In this document: positions 45,726 through 59,072 of the stretch, one piece after another | How the letters are laid out: each line of letters begins with the position of its first letter | Numbering within the stretch: the first letter of the stretch is position 1 | NCBI GenBank assembly: GCA_021613375.1 | Contig: CM038714.1 | Coordinates: 40,536,123 to 40,600,122 of the forward strand | Direction of reading: 5' to 3' | DNA from: Megaleporinus macrocephalus | Taxonomy: Eukaryota > Chordata > Actinopteri > Characiformes > Anostomidae | Length of the DNA stretch: 64,000 nucleotides | Notes under the pieces: generated by a model | Database searches by the model: none | What the model was told of the DNA's origin: nothing | Seen by the model: the letters and a program-made list of their open reading frames with translations, nothing else | Made by a program: the position numbers and the translations under genes

Positions 45726-48602
45726 GAAATCAGATGTATGTCAACGATCTGAATGATGTAAAGCCATGTCCAACAAGCACATACGGGAATGACGGTCAGG
45801 TGTTCTTTGGGTAGGTGCATGTTTGCTTGCTCAAAACGTCTTTGTGATAAACAAAAAAAAAAAACATAGAGAAACATTCTCATTCTGTACATACCAGCCA
45901 TGTGCATCATATTTAAAAATCTGTTAATAAACAGATCATTTGTTAGCTATAAAGAAGGGTTACGCTCGAGGTTCGAAATAAAGAGGAACTGCCTGAAAGT
46001 TTCTAAATCAAAACTCTGGGGGTGTCCATGGAAATAAACACAATGTTATGCTGTCCAATGTTTAGCCTGCTTCATTTGCAATTGGCAAGCCTTTCTTGAT
46101 TGACTAGAGATGCAGCACTGGTCTGTCTCAGGATGGCACTGTAGCAGAAAATGGGTCACCCAGTTGGTTCTTCATAGCCTAGCAACTATAACTGGGCCTG
46201 GCACCCCTCTGAAAACATTTGCAATATATGCCTCAACATATTTCTAAATTTAAAAACTTGCCCAATTCCCAACATTAATCTGCAAAAAGCTGATGCTGAT
46301 GTATTATAATAAACACACAAACAGGGACTCAACTAACGCACAGGTGTTATCAGGCTAACAAACATAGAGGCAAGCAAAGCCATACACCTCAAAACATTTT
46401 ATTATTGGAGAATCTTTTGGGCACTGTGCTCAAATTGGTAACAGAGTAAGGCACTACCCTGAAGTGTCCTAGCGCCTGAAGCTCATAAGGACCTTACTGC
46501 TTGTAAGTGCAGCCGCCACACGCTGGAGTAACATGAGCTAACTGTAATAAAACAGCTGAATGTAATAAACTCCCCAAAGGCCTGGAAGCGTGAGGACACT
46601 CCACACCTAAAATCCGGTAAATCACAAACAGCGTAATGTGGTTAAAAAAAAAAAAAACAATTGCCGGGCAGAGTTTGGCCTTGGACATTTTAGAAACTTG
46701 TTTTATTATTCAAAAATAACCATAGCTAGAATCCTGTGGTCACTGAAGGTTAAACCACAGTATTTTTGTGTCATATAAAGCTTGAACTACTGAGCCGATG
46801 AGCTCAAACTAGCTCTGAAACATTGGAACTAACCAGTGAATCATTAGATGGTCATGGACTTAGACGTACCATCTTCTTCTGCAGTTATCTAATTATTCAA
46901 GTGGTCATGTGACCAGCATATTCTGAATTTCTAAATTGGGTAAAAGCTTAAAAATATGGTTAAGAAATCTATAAAAAGTGCTATAAAAAGTGAACACAGT
47001 AATCATGGTTTTCAGTGCATATACACACTGATTTCTTTTAGTTTCCCCAGTCTGTGCATTTGCACATAATGGGAGATTATGGTTTAAAAACAGGTTTTAT
47101 TATTGTTGCATCATATTCTATGAGTTTACTAGGTGGTTGTAAAGCAGAAGTGCGATTACAGCCTGAGTGGTAGAAAACTCTATATCTATATCTATATTAT
47201 CTCATTACTCAAGTGCATGTAAATGTATTACTGACAAAACCTTATTATCTGCAGTTATCAGATTAACAAGTGTTTCTTAGTTTTCTTAGGCCTGGCAAAG
47301 GCTCTATCACATCTTTGGCAACATTAAGGCACTTGTATTTCATTATACGAGCAAAAGTGCCACATTTTACAAGCCAATTAAAACATTATTCATTTCTTGC
47401 TGAATTCACCTGATGCAGCGCAGTGAATACCTGAACACTGATTCCTGTATTCTAATCCTGGCACTTAATCAACTTAATTAGTTACGCATGCACATTCCCA
47501 GCACATGCAAAAACACAGAAATACAGCAACAGCATTAAGAGATCCATAAAGAAATCAGGTCTTTAGAGGAGAAAAACAGACTAAAGGCATGTTCGTTATT
47601 CTTATAATGAACATATACTAACGATAAAGGATTATAATAAAATGACTTCATTTGAGTTCATGCAGAGTATAATTTCTGTAAAGTCTATCTGTTCTGCTTC
47701 TTGAACTCGCGATAAGGTGTGAACATCTTGCTAGTAGACGCTTTCCCCATCATGAACAGCACACCTCATTTTCGATTCCAGAAGCTAAAAGAGACTAGAC
47801 CAAGCTGTGGGGATTCTCTCCTGCTCACTTTCAAATGTAACTTAAATCCCTCTATATGTTAACAAACCCACAAATAATACACTCAATTTCTGAGCATGTG
47901 AAGAAATCAACGCTAGCTTACGGCGGAGGCTCTGAGAGCTAGCCTAAAGTATGTTCATCAAATGGCTAGGCTCGCTTTCCTTCATCTACCCACTAGCCTC
48001 TCGCTACAGCTTCTCCAGTTCTCTTATCCCCGACTTTATTCCCCTCATGGCTCAACCAAAGCCTTTTCCCTGTGAACAAGGCTTGCCATTTCTAAAGCCT
48101 CGTCCAGATGATTGAATGGAAGTCCCATGGGCCCTCCAACGCTGTCTGTGCTCATGTTCAAAGCCTGCCGTGCTGCCAGCTCCTGTGGTCCGCAACTATT
48201 AGCGTGCAGGGAGCGCCAACATAGTCACTAGCGTGAAGCCCATGTTTTACCCTTGTCATCTTTTAAGCCAATTAAAATGAACAAACGTGGCAAACAATTG
48301 AAGTAATTAAGCTGTGCTATGCTAGCATGCTAACACAGATGAAGCTTTGAAAATCCTAGTCTCAGGAAATACCCGACTCCCATTGCTCTGCTACAACTAG
48401 CTGGGCTTCATCGTGCCCATCTCCGTGCGTTTGAGGATCAGCTTTCAGAGTATTTGTACTTATAGCCAGAATGCAAAGGAAAAGAAATGAGAGAAATCTC
48501 TGAAGAACAGAGTAAAGGAGGGCAGCATTTCGGGCAGAAGTGTGTGGAAGCTGCAAAGGCCTATATAAAGTAGTATAACACCTTCATCCAAAAACGGATA
48601 AC
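45726..48602. other. Spacer with an old dispersed repeat, no gene seen
   Basis: 46864-47280 contains TCTGCAGTTATCTAATTA, ATTACTCAAGTGCATGTAAA and CTGCAGTTATCAGATTAA, words that recur at 58930-59010. The rest is AT-rich with no supported frame. Confidence 0.4.
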
Positions 48603-48610
48603 GTTATAGC

Positions 48611-49173
48611 TAGAGATGGACCGATCAGCCGGTCACATTTCAGCACGATCGGGGGTTAGCAGATACCGATCAAGGGCGGGGCTGTATGCCACAGCAGGGC
48701 TACATGTAGTTATTAGCGCAAGCAAGTCATGAAACAAGGTTTAATTAAATAAATGCAGTCCAAACTGTCATTAAACGCAGACTCTGGGTTATTTTAAATG
48801 AAAATCTGCAATATATATTATTATAATATTGAACTGTGGCTGCTGTTCTGTTCGTACCGGTCAGATCTGGTCTGCATGGTGTTCTGGGTTGTTTGTTTTG
48901 TGCTATACTCTGTTTTCTATCCGCGCATGTAGTGAACGTCTGTGGAAAATGAAAGGGTATGTATCTCCACCTAGAGGTTCAGATAGGAATTGCAGGCAGC
49001 TGGTCGAAGGGGGTTTCATGGAGGGCTCTTCTTTCTGGATGAAACGCTTGTTGGAAATATAGAAATTAGGCTCATTGGTTTAACGCCATCGATCCGCTCT
49101 TGGGATCGGCTAAACTGGACAAAAAAAAAAATGGCCGATACCGATACATAGCCGATCGATCTTTCCATCTCTA
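48611..49173 (+). mobile_element. Non-autonomous hAT element, GATCGG family, copy 3
   Basis: 563 bp, starting TAGAGATGGACCGATCAGCC and ending GATCTTTCCATCTCTA, with flanks GTTATAGC (48603-48610) and CTTATAGC (49174-49181). Shares ACCGGTCAGATCTGGTCTG and CCACCTAGAGGTTCAGATAG with the other copies. Shortest of the four. Confidence 0.92.
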
Positions 49174-49307
49174 CTTATAGCATTTAACATGCAATAGATA
49201 ACAAAAACTATATATACACACATACACACAGAGTACCGTCAATACAAGTGCACCATAGGACTGAAAGAGAAACTGTAGTTCAGGATGTACTCCTTTGTTG
49301 TTTCCCG

Positions 49308-49572
49308 TATCTCTCTAGTCATAAAATGTCATGAACTCCTCTTTGCAGTATCATCTACAAAGAGGAGAGAAACTACAGCTATAGCAAAAAAGTTGGAGTA
49401 GTTTTACCAGAGCAGCTCCGGTAATGTCATTTTTCTGTGATTGGACCAGTAGACTTGGATGGAATGAAGGTTCCATGTAATTACAGTCTGACTGAAACAT
49501 CATCGCACCAACCTACTTCATTGCTTCCCATATCTCCTCTCATAAAATGTCATGAACTCCTCTTTGCAGTAT
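49308..49572. repeat. Local direct repeat, arms of about 43 bp
   Basis: CATAAAATGTCATGAACTCC followed by TCTTTGCAGTATCAT occurs at 49320-49354 and again at 49540-49574, each preceded by a TATCTC-type word. The unknown repeat at 49362-49500 lies between them. Confidence 0.8.
49362..49500 (+). repeat. Unknown dispersed repeat, copy 1
   Basis: GGAGTAGTTTTACCAGAGCA, GTAATGTCATTTTTCTGTGA and TTGGACCAGTAGACTTGGA recur at 52290-52378 with only a few substitutions; GAGAGAAACTACAGCTA upstream recurs at 52213. No frame or terminal repeat was identified. Confidence 0.8.
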
Positions 49573-49574
49573 CA

Positions 49575-51139
49575 TATGCAATATCATTACTATCAAATCA
49601 ACACTGCATGCACTCTGTTGAGAAGAACTGCCTATCCAGTCACATCAGCTCAGTTTAAAGTCAGCATGTGAGTTTAAAGTCATATGTACCAATAATGGGG
49701 TCAAACGTTTGTAAAATATGATATTAGACTCAAAGTAAACCAATATCTTTAAGTACTTAATAGCTTCTTCTCTTAAAAGTATCTCAATGAGACTTGATTT
49801 CAACTCCATCCATTAGGTCTTTGTAGGCCTCCGTGATATGGAGCTCCATGGGAAAGTAGGTCTGAGGTGTTCTCCTCCCAACCAGCAGGAGCCTTCTGTC
49901 CTCCTGTCCCACTCCTTCACGGCTGGGGGAGCCAATGCTTTTCCTCATTTTCCATCTCAGTGCATCCCGAGTCTGAAAAAGTTTCAGCTCAATCTCTGCA
50001 CAGCAGGGCTACGCAGAGAGATACACGCAAAGCTTTCCAATATGGCACAGATCCAACACTGGCTATTGACACAGTCTCCGGGGGCACAACTGTCCCATAC
50101 GTGCTAGTACTGGTGGTAGAAACGTGGGAAACAGTTGCGAGAGTTATACCCTGGTGCACTTAGTGGTCACATATTACCACTTTTAAAAACCAAGGTTGAA
50201 ATATGTTTCCGTCATCATGTGATAAAAAAAAATATTATCTCTGTAAAGTCTGTAAGTCTGTAAAGCTTTCTTATTGCGTGTCAATAGCCTAACATGTTCT
50301 GTATTTACCAGTAAAGGACTGTTTAATTTGTCCTACAACTGTGTCGTCTTTGTTATAGAAAATACAATACTCTAATAATAACAATTACAATAAGACGTGT
50401 TTATATAGCAGTAAAATCAGCATATGTTTGTGAAAACAACAAAAATGTCGATAATACATGGAGCCCCGTTAATTGACCGCAGTGGAAATTCTTTCACCGC
50501 TACAGCCCTATTGGCGTCATAGAAAAACACTGGAAATGTTCAAAATCTGCCACACACTGGTCATCAAAAGAGAAAAATCCTACAAGCCTGGTCGAGGGTT
50601 AGTTGTGGAATCATGCCAAGAAGGCTTCAAGCCGCCATCCAAATAGAAAGACATGCAGCAAAACGCTACCCAAAGTAAAATACTAAATACTAACACTACA
50701 GTTTGTCCTGCTAGTGTTTTAATGGTTTAACTTGCCTTACATTTGGTTAATTAGTTGACCATTATGAGATTCACTTGGTCATCATTACAGCTCATTCTAA
50801 AAACTTTATAATAACTGTAGCTTGGAAAATAATTAAAAAGACCTAAATTAGATTCAGTGGCAGTGAAGTGGAAGTCTCAGAACAAACAACAGTGTTTAAG
50901 AATTGTCTAGTAGCTGGTACACATAGTATTGTATGAACTCAAACTCAAGATCTAAAGTTTTACTTTGACAGTTTTCTGTAGGACAGGGTCTCCACATCGG
51001 TCTTCACCGTAAAATTCCTAGTTTTTTTTGTTTTTTTTTGCAAAATTCAGTGGATGGTTAGCTTTGCTCAAGATGATATATAAGATACATAGACGGCAGA
51101 TCACCTACAGAACCTAATCTACTCAATTACCATGTTGAC
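49575..51139. other. Spacer, no gene seen
   Basis: CCGCTACAGCCCTA ending near 50510 is a lone hAT-like right terminus; its left partner was not found. Overlapping + frames at 49838-50163 have no domain. Confidence 0.35.
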
Positions 51140-51371
51140 GTGTCGCCCATTGCCAGAAAATGTCCCCAGCAGCACATCTTTTCAAAACAGTTGCACGGTG
51201 AGGATAATCGGAGCTCAAACCTGTTCTTTGCAGTTGAAACTTCAGAAGAAATACTCAAATTAAAATATGGAAATTCCTGGACATTTTATTTCCAGACACG
51301 ATATTCTTTCGTGCACATGCAGCCAAAAACCTGGACAAAGCAGAAAATTCCTAGATGTGTGGCAACCCTAA
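51140..51371 (+). mobile_element. Possible hAT 3' end
   Basis: AAATTCCTGGACATTTTATT, CCAAAAACCTGGACAAAGC and GATGTGTGGCAACCCTA resemble the right end of a fish hAT whose terminus is the complement of TAGGGTTGCCACA. The left end was not located. Confidence 0.4.
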
Positions 51372-51740
51372 TGACAAAGTCCAGTCAAATTCCACTTGCT
51401 TTTCTCTATATTAGTCTTATATAGGGGTGAAAAACCCATCCGCCATTACATCACACTCTTGGCTTAGAAGTGGATACAGCTAAACAAACACTACTGGACA
51501 ATGACCCACACAGTTAACAGACCCAAAGCCATGTTTGTATGGAGAGGAGTTCACGCATGCAGCAGCTAGAAGATGTTAGCGCCCACAGCGAACAGAAGCG
51601 AACAGCAAACCGTTCGATTTACCCCAAAGATGTTGACTTCCATTTGCGACAGGGGTAACTTCTCCGACTGGGAGGGGTGATAAAGTTGCCATGGTTATCT
51701 GTGACTTCGGGGGGCAAAGAAGCGTGTCGTCTTCAAAAGT

Positions 51741-51776
51741 GGGGGGGGGGGGGGGGGAGAGAGAGAGAGAGAGAGA
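51741..51776 (+). repeat. (G)17 followed by (GA)n
   Basis: Seventeen G then (AG)9, all purine on one strand. Confidence 0.95.
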
Positions 51777-52210
51777 CATGTTGAGCTTACAAGATGTTCT
51801 TCTTCTTTTCTGGTCACGCTTCAAATAAAGAGTGTAACTAGATTTCAGTGTATTAGCATGACTTTAGAAAGAGACTGGATGGAGCTCAGCATCAAAAATG
51901 AAAGTCACTGAATCAGAATGATGGTAATACAGTTCAGGGACGGCGGTGACAGTCCATCCCTGATGTGGGGAGATGCAGAGTAATGGTGTGGAGAGAAAAA
52001 AGAAAAGGAAAAAAAGAAGAAGGACACGGTGTCATTGATGCGCAGCAGTGTTTCACAAAACCTTTGCATATGACAGATATAAAAAACATGTCACATTTGA
52101 TCTAAAGCCCATATCTCCAAAACACCACAGCACATTGCAATGGCACCAGTAACTGCCAGCCGTGTACGACTCTCTTATCCAGAGCACATACGTGTTCAGT
52201 TCTAACCAGA

Positions 52211-52402
52211 CGTGGAGAGAAACCACAGCTACAGCCAAGAGTCAACGTAACAACTGCTTATACTAAACTACTTTTAAGCTTTTTCAAGCTGGAGTAGTTT
52301 TACCAGAGCAGCCCCGGTAATGTCATTTTTCTGTGATTGGACCAGTAGACTTGGACGGGATGACGGTTCCATGTAATTAAGCTCTGAACTGAAACATCCT
52401 CG
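52211..52402 (+). repeat. Unknown dispersed repeat, copy 2
   Basis: Direct-orientation partner of 49362-49500, starting at GGAGAGAAACCACAGCTA and extending to AACTGAAACATCCTCGCACC. Contains an insertion of about 50 bp (52235-52285) relative to copy 1. Confidence 0.8.
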
Positions 52403-52784
52403 CACCAGCGTTCACGTTCACATCGTGTATCAGGCGGCAAACTTTGCGAGCAATAGCGAAACGGTGTGGCTAAATTGCAAAAAATAAATAAATAAATAAA
52501 TAAACAAAACGAGGGAGGGGACTTGTGGATTTCAATAGTCTTGTCATGAGCTTGAGTATGAAGTAATTGGGACAAATCAAGCTTCATTTCGGCTGTTAGT
52601 TTTGTGCTTAGATCATTAAAAACGAACCTCAACTCAAACATGATTAAAGGGGGCTCAGAGTTCCTCGAATTATAGATGGTAATTCACTCCAGAATTATTA
52701 CTCAGCAGACCTGAGCAAACTACGGACATGAGAGACTGAAATCACAAATTAACTCCGCACAAAAGCTCTTATACAGGATTCTGT

Positions 52785-53130
52785 TGTATAACTTGGTCTT
52801 TTGCTGTCAGAATGAAGAAGGAGACCAGTCCGAGTTTTAAGCTTGTTTAATTAAGCTGGTCAGAAGCTGGTCTGCCTGGTTTAGGCTGTATGGTCTCTTA
52901 TAGGTCCGTCCCTTCATTGCCCTCAGGCCACATGGGCTCCTCCTGGCCGTGTCGTAACTTCCCTCGGTTCCTGGCTGTCTCTGGGCCATGTCGTAAACTT
53001 CCTGGGTGGAGGGGTTCCTGAGTCTGGTTCTCGAGCCTAAGATTGGCTGTCATAAAGGCCCCCCTGCCGGGGACAATAAAACAGGACGTTCTCGCACTTG
53101 GAGCCTTCTGTCTAATAAGATCAATACAAG
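52785..53130 (+). mobile_element. Possible solo LTR
   Basis: A GC-rich island in AT-rich DNA with TATA-like CATAAAGG (53050), CCCCCCTGCCGGGGAC, a polyadenylation signal AATAAA (53075-53080), and near-repeats CCGTGTCGTAACTTCC / CCATGTCGTAAACTTCC. TG...CA borders can be drawn (for example TGTATAAC to CAATACA) but I found no clear 5-bp target duplication. No retroelement coding sequence is nearby. Confidence 0.4.
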
Positions 53131-55021
53131 CTAAAAGTATTATAAAGAAAGATACAGTATTCCTTCACTTGTTTATCTAGCTGCGGATGTTTGGGTGGGT
53201 TTTAGTGTTCAGCGTTGCTACTGTTGTGTAACGTTTACAAAATTTAAAAAGTGAAACGTCTTACAGTGTTTAGTATTTTTGTATACGTAAATCTTTCAAT
53301 AGTCAATGACAGCAGCTTCATTAACAAGTGAATTTAAAATATAATATAAAAATAGAATATAATTTTAAAACAATAACGCAGTATACTTACACGGTTTTCA
53401 TAGCAAACACTCACAGTGCCCCCTCGAGTGCCTGTGTCAGATTTAGAACCAACCTAATTGTTTAGCCTAGCTCAGCAGTACAAGACCTGTGTTTCTCCTA
53501 CAGTAATATAGGCCAACCTCACAAGACATCTGACCTGGATGACCATAGGATATACCTGGCAGGCTAACAAAGCTCCCCCTTGTGGAGAATCTTCTGCCTG
53601 CTAAACATGAATGAGCACCATAATACACATCCAGAAGGTGTTAACTGACCGATATTGACTTCTTCAGTGTCCACAAATGCATTCTTTTGATAGCTACTGT
53701 AGAGAAGCTGCATATTTATACTAGTGGCAAACTGTACTGTCTTTAAAGTTTTTCTATGATTGTAAAAGGGCACCATTAGGACAGACTGTGGGCAGTTTTT
53801 AGTCCTGTAATTGGAGTCTGTAGAGATAAACATCAGACGGGCTAAACAGAAAGTTCACCAGTGTTTTTTAACATTTAGTTAAAAGTAGGTTTCTTTCTTA
53901 AATATATATCTCAAAGCAACATAATGTCCAACCTTCTGTTTTTACAATAATAGTATACATGGTTACTTAATGGTGTAAAGGTTTTTAGTAAAACAGCACA
54001 CATGTATATGCTCCACATCAGGAAATGCAGTATGTTGTCACAGACTGAAGAAAACAAACATCTCCAATTTAGTACCTTATTTAGGTAAAACATTGAATGT
54101 TCTTAACTTTTTTAAAGTTTTTATTTCAAGTGGAGCATTTGGAGCATTACTATTGGTACATTCATCATGAAATTTTCAAGGACAGCTGCCAGGTTGATGT
54201 AGGGAAAACAAACGAAGATCATTTTTTTTGACAGGTACGTATTTTATTATTCTTCCATTTGACGGAACATATGCTGAAACAACTGTCATAACCATCAGTG
54301 TCTACTATCACGTCAGGAAGCCAAGAACCTCTCATTATATTAACCTGCTGATAAACCACTGTTAATAGAGGCTGGACCTTCAGACTAGGCAAAATTACAA
54401 CTGGCTGAATCAGCTCTCATGCCTCATCTGCCTGTCTGTTCACAGAGAGAGAGAAAGAGGGAGAGAGAGAGAGAGAGGAAGCAAACGGATGGCAGAGCAG
54501 ACGGATGGGAGGAAGCAGTACATGCTCAGATAAGAGGGGCTTTTGATGAAGAAAACCTGTGGAAATGACAGACAGAAACAGGTCAAGCAGTCACTGAGAG
54601 TGTAGAGATAATACTGGGAGATTTGACAACTACGCTGTGGCACTGACTAGCTCGGGAAAAACAATAGTTTGTAAGCAAATGATCACTTGGGTGTCTTCTT
54701 CTATACACACACACACACCCACACACATACACACACAGGTCTGTTTTAACACAGTGTCCCGGCATGGGGTTAGACATACGTCCTACGTAAAAATATTATA
54801 CCAAAAAGTAAATAAAGACTGAAAACAGTGATTTATAAACCTTCTATGAACAAAAAGAGTACAAAATCAAGATAGTCGTATTTTATCTATAAATCTATAA
54901 ATATCTGCCCGCAATGAGGCTGTTGCAGACTATAAACTTTAAGGTTAACGTTAAACGTTAAACGTTAAAACGAAAGATTAACGTTATAAGCAAGGGTGAA
55001 ATGAGGCTTAACATTCTATAT
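53131..55021. other. Spacer, no gene seen
   Basis: GA-rich run at 54448-54477. A short AACGTTAA tandem (period 7, about four copies) at 54945-54975. No supported frame. Confidence 0.4.
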
Positions 55022-55036
55022 ACACACACATATGTA

Positions 55037-55116
<80 letters not shown>
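55022..55116. repeat. (CA)n-(TG)n-(TA)n compound microsatellite
   Basis: A short CACACATATGTATGTGTGTG palindrome leads into about 35 TA repeats. Confidence 0.95.
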
Positions 55117-55120
<4 letters not shown>

Positions 55121-56990
55121 GGAACTCAATGATTCGCAATGATTTTAGGATTTTCACCCTTTACAGTGCTTTAAAATCATCAAAACATGGGAACATGTGA
55201 AAATCTCTATAGGTGAGGGACTAGACCAAATATAAATGCCCATTCCCTTTAGTTGGCAATGCATTAAAAACCTGAATGCTGCTGTAACACCATCACATGG
55301 GCTGAGGAATGCTTAAAAAACATAGTCTGAAGAGTGAACTCACAGTTTATGGAAGCAATGTTGCGTTCTCCAGGTTCAAAGAAAGAAAATAACCATCTAG
55401 ATTGTTACATTATCAAGTCAGGAGTCTGTCATGGGAGCATTAGTGGTAATTTGTGAATCTGTGAAAGCACCATGTTTTGGAATTTGGAACTTGGTGGTCA
55501 CCTTTTTCAGGATATTCATGCTTATTTCAACTAGACAACATTCTGCATGTGATTCAACAGTGTGGCTGGGTCTACAGACGGTGTACTAGACTGGCATGTC
55601 TTTCACTAAAGACTTCTTAATAAAAAAATGAAAAAGCTCAGTATGGTTGCACAGCTGAAGACTTGTACAACAGATGAAGTCCACATTTTCCATACTGTGT
55701 CATCAGTCCCGAACCATTATTAAACGCTGTTGAAAGGAAAAGGTGATGCAATACAGTGGAAAACACGAACTGAAATGACTAATTGCTGCTTTCTGTTCTT
55801 ATTAGCATTTCACATATTCTCCCGAAAAGCACAGAGCAAAAGCAGCGAGCACATTAAATAAAAATCTCCAGTCAATGAGCATTAGGTACTTATTCACAGC
55901 CCTACAAGCAATCAGATTAAATACATTTTTAAAAATAGATACTAAACTGTAGTAAGTATTTTTTTAAAGCCACCTCTGTTTTCATCAACATGATCACAAT
56001 TTGAAATTATTTTTGAAAAATAATAATAAAAAAAAAAAGAATACTTTCAATTATTCCAGGGCATGTAGGCTTTTGGTATATATTGTTTAGCATTTAGCAA
56101 TAATAAAGGAGGCCACACTGCTTCTGCCACTGACATACTGAGGCATATCTACAGCCAACATGTTCAAACATTGAAACCAATTCAATGGACATAATATATT
56201 GTGGCTCCTGATGCTGTTCTGATGTAGTGTGAACAGCATTAAATGGCCTTTCTTAACATTTGAGTTGCCAAGCGCTGGTCTATTTAATCTAAAAAGATCA
56301 AACAGATCCAGTGTTGGAAATCAGCTACGCATATAAGCTTTAAAACATATTTGCAAGTATAGTCAAGTTTGTTGCTTTCTATGTAAAAAATGAGTTTGCG
56401 CCTTCTCTACAGCAAACCGGCTCTCAAAGCTCCACTAATGTTATACATTTTTGGTCCAACCTAACAAGTACAAACGTGGTCGGTTGGTTTAAAACCGCTG
56501 CTTTACGGAGAACAAAATAAAACACGTAATTTTTGCGTTAATTAAACACATGAAATATAAAATTACGTGTTTGATTTTGCCATAACTTTAATTTTCATAC
56601 GTTGTATTTTTCCGCAACAATCATTACATTTAATAATAGTGCACGAAATATTATAAGGAGTACTTTTGCCATGACATCACTAGCCCTTTTCTCAAAACAA
56701 CCTCTAGCTCTTTACCACTGGTCAGATTGTGACCACGGGGCCGTAGTCGGCTGGATATTTTTGGGTGGTAGACTATGCTGAATTAGTTTAATATACTCAA
56801 TGGCTCTTTCCAAGGCATCATCTTACAATGAAATACATCTAAGACAGCTTATGTCCTTACTTTTTTTTAAATGCATTATAAGACTTGAGACTTTCGAGCT
56901 GATAAAATAACAAACCTAATGCAGATGCAAATCTGATCAGAGAAATGAAACCTTTGGCTTCTAAGCAGCCAGGTATCCAAACTCTTTAAG
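55117..56990. other. Spacer, no gene seen
   Basis: AT-rich with no repeat or frame that I recognise. Confidence 0.4.
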
Positions 56991-58590
56991 CTATCTATAT
57001 TCAATTCCATATCTACTTCAGAGCAGTTCTGTTCACTTCAGAGTTGAACAGAGGTAGAATTCAAATGAGCCGCTTCGGAGTTAGCTTCTACTGTCTATCA
57101 CAGTCGCCATCGTTCAATTATCCATGCAAAATTCATTTAATTGAGAACACAGAACTCATTTATTCCAAATCTCCTTTTAGTTCATCAACAGTTCACAACG
57201 CGAGACCAACGGCAGAAGCTAATTGACTGAACGCACACTCCTCCCTACCCATTTCAACCGGCTGAATTATTCATCGGCGAATGCTAATATTTCCCTATTC
57301 AGTAGCTCAGTGTCAAGCACTTTGTGGTTTAAATTATTTAGATTTTAGCGGTTTGAAACCATTTCAAGTCTTGAGACTGCGGTGACATCTTCCGTCATCT
57401 ATCATGCAGCGTGCCAGTCTATGCCCTACTTGGTAGTCTAGGCCCTACACAAACAGAGGAAATGGAAATGGTAAACGAAGCACCATCCCGTTCGCAAAAC
57501 TTCACCACCTTGAGCACAAACTGCCTGTGTTCTTTGAACAACCCTGCCGTCCAACGATAATCCAAGATGCAATGGGGCTTGAGCCTTGCCGAGGCCTCGC
57601 TATAAGCCTCATGTTCTCGTCCCAGAGCACGTTCTGAAGTTACATAACCACAATCGCTACGCAGCCTCACTCCCTGAGCTCCAAAATATTTCAAAAGCGG
57701 TTGGCGAGCACTCAACAAAACCCCAGATTAGCTGTTTCAAGGACTAATTGAGGCTAGAAACGGTTCCAGAGAGGGAACTGTAACTCAGGCATTTATCAAA
57801 AGCTAGCCCTGGCAGCTAGTGCCAAGCCTTGCAATCAGCAACATACTGACCGCACTCAACTCGTGGACATAAATAAATAAATATGACCTTCGGCGCTCTA
57901 ACAGCACCAGCGTGGCAGGCCAGGCACATGGAGAAACTGATCAAGCAGGCTCACTAACACATGGCCCTTCATCCAGCAGGACGATTGCTCCTCACCCTAT
58001 TCCCTTGAACGCTGCTTCCTTTAAACCAGGTGATTTTTTATTTATTTATTATTTTTTTGAAGTAAGCCCACCTTTACCCTGCGAGACGGCAGTTTGTGCC
58101 CCACGGTCAACAGGGTTGAATGACCCTGAAAGCTGCTGGTAAATTCTCATTAGCTTTGGGTCTTTGCTTCCATCAGCCTGCATTGATTTATGGAAGCTTT
58201 CCAGCAACGGTGCTCCATAGCTCAGGAAGAAAAAGTGCCCTCAAAATAATAACTATAATACCTTAAAGAAAAAGAAAAAGAAAAGAAGGAAACCCTGTCG
58301 TAGCAGGTCGTATTGATCACACAGAGATGGCTTGTGCCTCAGAACTGATTCACATTCCCACAACAATGTATCCTTCCTCCGGTTAAGCTAGAGCACTTCT
58401 CCTTTTAATCCTTCTAGGGTGTCCGTAGCCTACATGCCTCGGAATGTATTTATGCTTGGAAGTCAAACAGTGGGCGTTTTTGGAATTACGCTTGGAATTA
58501 TAACTGAAAAGTTAGAGCAAACTATTTTTCTACAAGTTTGCCATGTGTTTGCCATTGTTTGACATTGTGACCTTTAAAAATAAAAAATAA
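56991..58590. other. Spacer; 57040-57340 possibly conserved
   Basis: 57110-57180 contains an octamer-like ATGCAAAAT, ATTTAATTGAGAAC and TAAT-core words in non-repetitive sequence, as expected of a homeodomain/POU-bound element. The minus frame at 57419-57718 has no domain. Confidence 0.35.
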
Positions 58591-59020
58591 AACTCAGGCC
58601 CATCAACCTGATTAAGAAATCCAATATAAAGAGCTGGATTTTAGCTCAGCAATCAGATTTCTCAGTTCATGTTCACTGTTACTTTGATTGCTATTGGCAT
58701 TCCTAGCCGGCGCATGTGCGAAAACAGACGGTGGTACCAGAAACATACAGGCAGCGTTTAACACAGCAACCCTAAGATGCAACAAAACACTTCTGGAGCA
58801 ACTCAAACAAACTGAATGCCTGCAAAATGAAAGATTCAAGTATTCTTCATCTTCTAGTCAATGCATGTTCCCATATTCGGCTAAAGCAGAAATTCAATTG
58901 CTGCCTGATTTATGCTCAACCAGACTTTTGCCGTTATCTAATGTAAACATGGGGATCGGATTACTGACTAAATCAGATATACTGCAGTTATCAGATTAAG
59001 TGCGTGTAAACGCATTCAGG
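58591..59020. repeat. Old dispersed fish repeat, CAGATTA type
   Basis: CAACCTGATTAAGAAATCC on the left and CTGCAGTTATCAGATTAAGT then GCGTGTAAACGCA on the right form loose inverted ends; CCGGCGCATGTGCG lies inside. The right-end words are shared with 46864-47280. The transposon class is uncertain. Confidence 0.4.
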
Positions 59021-59072
59021 AAAAGTGCAGCTGCTGTAAGTTCCTTGTATGTTGCTTGTAATGTTTATATAC

